A stretch of 10,541 nt of DNA. Source: CAZOHG01 sp964579725 (GTDB taxonomy: Bacteria > Zhuqueibacterota > JdFR-76 > BMS3Abin05). The notes beneath the pieces are model-generated. The model did no database searches and was not told where the DNA came from. It saw only the letters and a program-made list of their open reading frames with translations. Location: assembly GCA_964579725.1 (NCBI GenBank), contig CAZOHG010000091.1:1-10541 (forward strand), written 5' to 3'. Each line of letters starts with the position of its first letter. The first letter of the stretch is position 1. Both the position numbers and the translations under genes were made by a program. Shown here in pieces: positions 7,159 to 10,541 of this stretch.

Positions 7159-7644
7159 TTAGTCGCGAAAATTAATAAATTGCAGGGGGAAGTCCAAATC
7201 CTGCTCTTTTAACTTCTGAATCACGAGCTGCAAATCATCGCGTTTTTTACCCGAAACGCGCAAGTGGTCCTCCATGACTTGCGACTGAACTTTGAGGCGC
7301 ATGTTTTTAATCAACTTGTTGATATTCTTCGCATTTTCCTTACTAATTCCTTGCTTGATTTTAACCACTTGCCGTACCGTCCCGCCGGCAGCTTCTTCAA
7401 CCTTACCGTAATCCAAGGCCTTCAGCGGCACCTTGCGTTTGACCAATCGGGTTTCCAGAATGTCAATGACGTTTTTCAGCTTGAAATCATCGTCCGAAAT
7501 CAGAATGATTTCATTTTCGCCGAGAGAAATATCGCTCTTGCTTTTCTTGAAATCAAAGCGATTGCGAATCTCGTGCATGGCCTGGTTAATGGCGTTTTTC
7601 ACTTCCATCATATCGACTTTTGACACAATGTCAAATGAAGGCAT
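7159..7644 (-). CDS. yajQ: YajQ family protein (DUF520), putative cyclic di-GMP/nucleotide-binding protein
   Basis: The 161-residue protein is full length for the family and matches it end to end. It opens with MPSFDIVSKVDMMEVKNAIN, has RFDFK at 29-33, and closes with SGKKRDDLQ (130-138) and the family's terminal PLQFINFRD. YajQ proteins are small cytoplasmic two-domain proteins. Some homologues (for example in Xanthomonas) bind cyclic di-GMP and act with a transcription factor, while others have been linked to RNA or nucleotide binding. Which applies here is not known, and no GGDEF or EAL gene is in the window. ATG 7642-7644 has GAGGAGGAG just upstream. The gene stands alone with its own predicted promoter (7683-7711). 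Confidence 0.95.
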   Translation of the reverse strand: MPSFDIVSKVDMMEVKNAINQAMHEIRNRFDFKKSKSDISLGENEIILISDDDFKLKNVIDILETRLVKRKVPLKALDYGKVEEAAGGTVRQVVKIKQGISKENAKNINKLIKNMRLKVQSQVMEDHLRVSGKKRDDLQLVIQKLKEQDLDFPLQFINFRD

Positions 7645-7682
7645 ACGTACTCCTCCTCAAAATTTCTCTGTATTCGTAAAAC

Positions 7683-7711
7683 AATATACGCTGTCTGCCG
7701 CCAATCTGCAA
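7683..7711 (-). promoter_or_regulatory. Predicted housekeeping promoter of yajQ
   Basis: Minus strand: TTGCAG (7706-7711), 17-bp spacer, TATATT (7683-7688), with a start near 7676 and a leader of about 30 nt. The form is identical to the gdh and M20 promoters. Confidence 0.6.
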
Positions 7712-7873
7712 GGGCGAATTAGGGGAATTTCGGTCGGAGGGATAGGAGGTCCCCAAAGCAATCGGTGGCGTCTCGTCTTGCCCGGACTGCAGGGCTTGTT
7801 TTTTTGACATCCTGCGGCAGGAAGGCCTTAACCGAGGGGATGAAAACGACCTGTCACGGTATGCCCTTGGATT

Positions 7874-7952
7874 GGGACGCTCCGAAGTCCCTGAGAAGCA
7901 CAAAATCCGTTGGCCTTGCGAAGGCCAAAAACCTCCGCAAGGCTTCGGGACT
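7874..7952. repeat. Dense block of overlapping, mutually exclusive inverted repeats behind the M20 gene
   Basis: Perfect pairings visible: TTGGCCTT (7910-7917) with AAGGCCAA (7921-7928), an 8-bp stem with loop GCG; GCCTTGCG (7913-7920) with CGCAAGGC (7936-7943), 8 bp; AGTCCC (7886-7891) with GGGACT (7947-7952); CCGAAG (7882-7887) with CTTCGG (7943-7948); GGGAC (7874-7878) with GTCCC (7887-7891). The first two share bases and cannot form together, and the same holds for the outer pairs. Such a palindrome-rich element suggests a dispersed REP/MITE-like repeat or a structured 3' untranslated region. No open reading frame or target-site duplication proves mobility. Confidence 0.55.
7927..7945 (-). 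terminator. Possible weak intrinsic terminator of the M20 gene
   Basis: The minus-strand RNA reads AAGCCTTGCGGAGGTTTTT, starting about 12 nt after the TAG stop. AAGCCTT can pair with GAGGTTT (two G-U pairs) around loop GCG, ending in a T-run. Its 5' arm can instead pair with the next segment downstream (7913-7920), so it would compete with an anti-terminator-like fold. Confidence 0.3.
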
Positions 7953-7956
7953 ATTC

Positions 7957-9195
7957 CTATTTTTGCAGAAAAATATGGGCGAACACCTTAGCATCGCCCA
8001 AAATGTTTTCGATTTTGGCGTATTCATCCGGCTGGTGCGCCATTTCGTCCATGGTACTCCAGACTGCCGCGTGGAAACCGGCGCGACGCAAAAAGGCAGC
8101 CACCGTTCCCCCACCGATTCCCATTGCTTTGCCTTCCCGCCCGTAGACCTCTTTAATAGCCTGCTTCAGGGCTTTCACAACCGGCGCGTCCGGGGGCGTG
8201 GGTGGCGCAGCTTCTTCCTTCTGCGGGGTTTCCGTTTCGATTTTTACTCCGAACTTCTTCTCGATCTCCTCAATCATGTCTCCAATGGTCTTTTCCACGT
8301 CGGAGAGAGCATAATTAGGCAAAATTCGAGCGTCCTGGTAGAAAACATCCTCGCCGGGGATGGTATTCACATTGGCCACATTCGGTTCCTTTTTGGTGGG
8401 CTCAAAAGTACTGATGGGAGGGTCGAAGAGCGGGTCCATTTCATCGTAAATTTTGTAAAGCTCGTCCAAGCGAACAATCAGATGTGCACCGGCTCGGTGA
8501 GCATTAATACCCTTTTCCGGTGTGGAGCCGTGACACTGTTTTCCAATGGTGCGGAATTTTGTCCAGAGGATGCTCTTTTCGGCCACCTCAATCATGGTGC
8601 CGTCTTCGTTGCCGGCGTCGGGAATAATGATGATGTCTTCCTTCCGAAATAAATCGGGATGATTTTTCGCGATGTATTCCAACCCGTATTTGCTGCCGGT
8701 TTCCTCATCCGCTACCAACAGCAGCGCCACGTCGTATTCGGGTGTAACACCCTCTTCGCGCAGGGCCTGCACCGATAGAAACCCGGACACCATTCCCTGC
8801 TGGTTGTCCTCCACGCCGCGGCCAATAATTTTGCCGTCTTCCACGCGCACCGTCCACGGGTCACCCGACCACAGGGAAAGCTCCCCGGGCGGCACCACGT
8901 CCATGTGAGCCATGATCCAGATGGTGCGGTCGTGATTTTTGCCCCTGAATTTGGCCACCAGATTGGGGCGAATCCCCGAAGGCACCCGATCGTCCGGCGC
9001 GTTGATTTCCAGAATTTCGTCTGCTTTCAATTTGTCTTTGAGGACGGTTTTAATATAGTCGGCTTTCATAAGTTCCCCTTCGCCGTCATTTTCCGGCCCT
9101 AAAGCGGGAATGGCTGTCAGGCGCCTCTCGTACTCAATCGCGTCCTTTTCATACCGTGAAATCCGCTCAGCTATTTTTTGAAATGGATCGGCCAT
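7957..9195 (-). CDS. M20 family metallopeptidase (ArgE/DapE/dipeptidase-type)
   Basis: M20 enzymes are two-zinc cytoplasmic hydrolases that cleave dipeptides or N-acyl amino acids. The 412-residue protein has the complete set: H97 and D99 in MAHMDVVPPGE, bridging D130 in GRGVEDNQQG, general base E164 and ligand E165 in DEETGS, D193 in PDAGN, and the C-terminal H387 in MAHQPDE. The lid/dimerisation domain lies about 205-320, with HGSTPEKGINAH beginning near 222. An acidic/proline linker (about 320-337) precedes the last catalytic segment. ATG 9193-9195 is chosen because AGGAAAG lies just upstream and the protein aligns with the family from there. The reading frame is open up to 9444, but that stretch runs into the divergent GH2 gene and carries no family signal. 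Substrate specificity cannot be read from sequence, and ArgE or DapE proper is not favoured by context. Promoter at 9264-9292. Confidence 0.93.
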   Translation of the reverse strand: MADPFQKIAERISRYEKDAIEYERRLTAIPALGPENDGEGELMKADYIKTVLKDKLKADEILEINAPDDRVPSGIRPNLVAKFRGKNHDRTIWIMAHMDVVPPGELSLWSGDPWTVRVEDGKIIGRGVEDNQQGMVSGFLSVQALREEGVTPEYDVALLLVADEETGSKYGLEYIAKNHPDLFRKEDIIIIPDAGNEDGTMIEVAEKSILWTKFRTIGKQCHGSTPEKGINAHRAGAHLIVRLDELYKIYDEMDPLFDPPISTFEPTKKEPNVANVNTIPGEDVFYQDARILPNYALSDVEKTIGDMIEEIEKKFGVKIETETPQKEEAAPPTPPDAPVVKALKQAIKEVYGREGKAMGIGGGTVAAFLRRAGFHAAVWSTMDEMAHQPDEYAKIENILGDAKVFAHIFLQK

Positions 9196-9223
9196 GGCTC
9201 TTTCCTTTCGATTTATTTTGGAC

Positions 9224-9251
9224 TTGCTTTTTTGGCCAATATTTCTAAATT
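9224..9251 (+). promoter_or_regulatory. Weak candidate promoter of the GH2 gene
   Basis: Plus strand: TTGCTT (9224-9229), 16-bp spacer, TAAATT (9246-9251), with a predicted start near 9258. The hexamers are poor and the spacer is short, so it is offered mainly because no better match exists in the 158-bp divergent gap. Confidence 0.22.
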
Positions 9252-9265
9252 TTGAACGATTCAAA
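9251..9265. promoter_or_regulatory. 15-bp perfect palindrome in the M20/GH2 divergent gap (possible shared operator)
   Basis: TTTGAACGATTCAAA has 6-bp arms and a 3-bp centre. It overlaps the -10 edge and predicted start of the M20 promoter and the predicted start of the GH2 transcript. A repressor bound here could control both genes. Confidence 0.38.
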
Positions 9266-9292
9266 TATACCAATTTTGCGCATGAAATGCAA
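9264..9292 (-). promoter_or_regulatory. Predicted housekeeping promoter of the M20 gene
   Basis: Minus strand: TTGCAT (9287-9292), 17-bp spacer, TATATT (9264-9269), with a start near 9257 and a leader of about 60 nt. The spacing and -10 are identical to the gdh and yajQ promoters. Confidence 0.58.
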
Positions 9293-9353
9293 CGAAATCC
9301 CCCCGTGACCGGGTGAAGGCAATTTTCGCATCCGTCAAAAAGTGAGGCTAAAC

Positions 9354-10541
9354 ATGAAAAATGCTGTTCTAATGGGCGTACTTTTCCTTTCGGGAATGCT
9401 GTCCTGCGTGTGGGCTGCTCCCCGCCAAGAGTACCCGCGACCACAATTTCGGAGAGAGGCCTGGCTCAACCTAAACGGCACCTGGGACTTCCAGTTCGAT
9501 CCTCAAAATGTGGGGGAAAAATCGAAGTGGTACAAACCCGAACATTTTCCAGCCACCCAAAAAATAAAGGTGCCTTTCCCCTGGGAAAGCAGGCTTTCGG
9601 GAATCGAGCGCCCCGATTACAAAGGCGCGGCCTGGTACCACCGCCGATTCGATCTCCCTAACGGGTGGCAAGGGAAAACCGTTTTTCTCCGCTTCGGTGC
9701 CGTGGATTGGGCAGCCAAGGTGTGGCTGAACGGCCGGTTTTTGGGCAAACATGAAGGCGGGTACACGCCTTTTGAATTCCTCCTGAAGGATGTCAAAGAA
9801 ACCGGCAATGATTTGGTTGTGGAGGCCATCGACTTCACCAATCCCTCGCACCCAGTGGGAAAACAGGTGAACTGGTACACGCACACCAGCGGCATCTGGC
9901 AGACGGTCTGGCTGGAGCCTCGCGACCCGAACACCTTTTTGCGGGCCGTACAATTCTTCCCGGACATTGAACGGGGCGGCGTGAAGGTTCAACTTACCGT
10001 TACAAACGAGGGCACACCGCTCACGGTTCGTGTTTTGCTCTCTTCGCCGGACGGCCAATTCGATTCGGTGCAAAAAGACATTCCCCTTAAATCCGGCGAA
10101 ACGCGCACCCACCTTTTCCTTTCCGTCTCCAAACCCCGATTGTGGTCGCCGGAGCATCCCAATCTCTACAATCTGGACGTTCAATTGACGGAAGGGAAAA
10201 CCGTTCTGGATTTCGTCCACAGCTACTTTGCCCTGCGAAAAATCAGCACCGGATTTTGGGACGGAAAACCTTACTCCACCGTCTTTCTCAACAACAAGCC
10301 CCTTTACCTGCGCGGTGCGCTGGACCAGTCCTTCACGCCGGAAGGCATCTACAGCTTTCCAACGGATGCCGCTATTCGGCGCGACATTGAAAAGGCGAAG
10401 GAATTCGGACTGAATTTTCTGCGCATTCACATCAAAATCGACGACCCGCGGCTCTACTACTGGGCGGACAGGCTGGGACTTTTGAGCATGTACGACATGC
10501 CCAGCACCTGGCGATTTGACGCCGAGGCCCAACGCACGTGG
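9354..10541 (+). CDS. Secreted glycoside hydrolase family 2 protein (N-terminal 396 codons; 3' end outside window)
   Basis: GH2 enzymes are retaining exo-acting beta-glycosidases (beta-galactosidase, beta-glucuronidase, beta-mannosidase and others). A signal peptide spans about residues 1-21, probably cleaved after VWA; C18 is not in a good lipobox. The GH2 sugar-binding jelly roll lies about 35-190, with WLNLNGTWDF, VWLNGRFLGKHEGGYTPF and the end motif SGIWQTVWLE. The Ig-like domain is about 195-295, containing LWSPEHPNLY. The TIM barrel starts near 305 with NKPLYLRGALDQ, RRDIEKAKEFGLNFLRIH and DPRLYYWADRLGLL. The acid/base and nucleophile glutamates lie past the window, so activity and substrate cannot be judged. 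ATG 9354-9356 has GAGG at 9344-9347. It is the only plus-strand gene, divergent from M20, and may begin a polysaccharide-use locus to the right. Confidence 0.94.
   Translation, partial: MKNAVLMGVLFLSGMLSCVWAAPRQEYPRPQFRREAWLNLNGTWDFQFDPQNVGEKSKWYKPEHFPATQKIKVPFPWESRLSGIERPDYKGAAWYHRRFDLPNGWQGKTVFLRFGAVDWAAKVWLNGRFLGKHEGGYTPFEFLLKDVKETGNDLVVEAIDFTNPSHPVGKQVNWYTHTSGIWQTVWLEPRDPNTFLRAVQFFPDIERGGVKVQLTVTNEGTPLTVRVLLSSPDGQFDSVQKDIPLKSGETRTHLFLSVSKPRLWSPEHPNLYNLDVQLTEGKTVLDFVHSYFALRKISTGFWDGKPYSTVFLNNKPLYLRGALDQSFTPEGIYSFPTDAAIRRDIEKAKEFGLNFLRIHIKIDDPRLYYWADRLGLLSMYDMPSTWRFDAEAQRTW

Larger units (their letters stand above)
7645..7956. other. Intergenic region between the M20 gene and yajQ
   Basis: 312 bp with no credible gene. 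The yajQ promoter occupies the left part. The middle (about 7712-7870) has a T7 run at 7799-7805 behind a 4-bp GCCC/GGGC hairpin (7780-7795), and a small TCCTG-CGG-CAGGA hairpin at about 7810-7822. The right part, next to the M20 stop, is the dense inverted-repeat block described separately. The long plus-strand frame running through here is the antisense of the M20 gene and is not supported. Confidence 0.65.

Noticed and set aside
7780..7805. Plus-strand terminator (GCCC/GGGC hairpin followed by T7)
   Set aside because: The stem is only 4 bp with an 8-nt loop, and no plus-strand gene ends here. It may be part of the structured region.
7765..8652. Long plus-strand open frame of 295 codons
   Set aside because: It is almost entirely antisense to the M20 gene, whose motifs are complete. 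It has no ribosome site and no recognisable domain.
9196..9444. N-terminal extension of the M20 protein by 83 residues
   Set aside because: It would cross the divergent gap, the promoter and the GH2 start, it matches nothing in the family, and the ATG at 9195 has a good ribosome site.
9471..10532. Minus-strand open frame of 353 codons opposite GH2
   Set aside because: It is the antisense of a clear GH2 coding region and shows no domain features; a shadow frame.
1..10541. CRISPR array, tRNA or rRNA genes, integrase or transposase
   Set aside because: I looked for regularly spaced repeats, tRNA-like folds and conserved rRNA stretches and saw none. No recombinase motifs appear in any frame.

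Overview
The window carries eight genes on the minus strand and one divergent plus-strand gene at the right end. The two outermost genes run off the edges. The organism looks like a diderm (Gram-negative type) bacterium of medium GC. There is an outer-membrane beta-barrel protein with a signal peptide and aromatic C-terminus, a periplasmic AMIN-domain amidase, SecD with a long insert in its periplasmic domain, and a YajQ homologue. The mix resembles lineages near Calditrichota, KSB1 and other FCB-group bacteria, but that placement is an inference from gene flavour and is not proven here.

Layout from right to left, following minus-strand transcription. A GH2 glycoside hydrolase starts at 9354 on the plus strand and is cut by the window end before its catalytic glutamates. 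It diverges from an M20 metallopeptidase (9195-7957) across a 158-bp gap. That gap holds a promoter for the peptidase and a perfect palindrome lying where both transcripts are predicted to start. Next comes a 312-bp non-coding stretch with dense, mutually exclusive inverted repeats just behind the M20 stop and a good promoter in front of yajQ (7644-7159). A small beta-barrel protein (7013-6360) follows, then a tight cluster: rhomboid protease with a DUF6576-like tail (6310-5447), CehA/McbA-type PHP metallohydrolase (5429-4332) and a secreted N-acetylmuramoyl-L-alanine amidase (about 4357-2783). The rhomboid and PHP genes are 17 bp apart, and the PHP and amidase genes overlap. After a 364-bp gap with a promoter and palindrome comes glutamate dehydrogenase (2418-1141). 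The N-terminal 356 codons of SecD (1068-1) end the window.

The genes do not form one obvious pathway. The rhomboid-PHP-amidase cluster, with the beta-barrel gene 49 bp upstream, has an envelope flavour (membrane proteolysis, a metal-dependent hydrolase, peptidoglycan cleavage, outer membrane). The M20 peptidase and glutamate dehydrogenase belong to peptide and amino-acid catabolism, and GH2 to polysaccharide use. Secreted proteins are frequent and SecD is part of the export machinery.

Three promoters (gdh, yajQ, M20) share the same form, TTGCAN, exactly 17 bp, TATATT. This is good internal evidence for the housekeeping promoter of this organism. I see no CRISPR, tRNA, rRNA, integrase or transposase gene, and no clear undescribed defence or biosynthetic system. 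The most unexplained DNA is the structured repeat at about 7874-7952.
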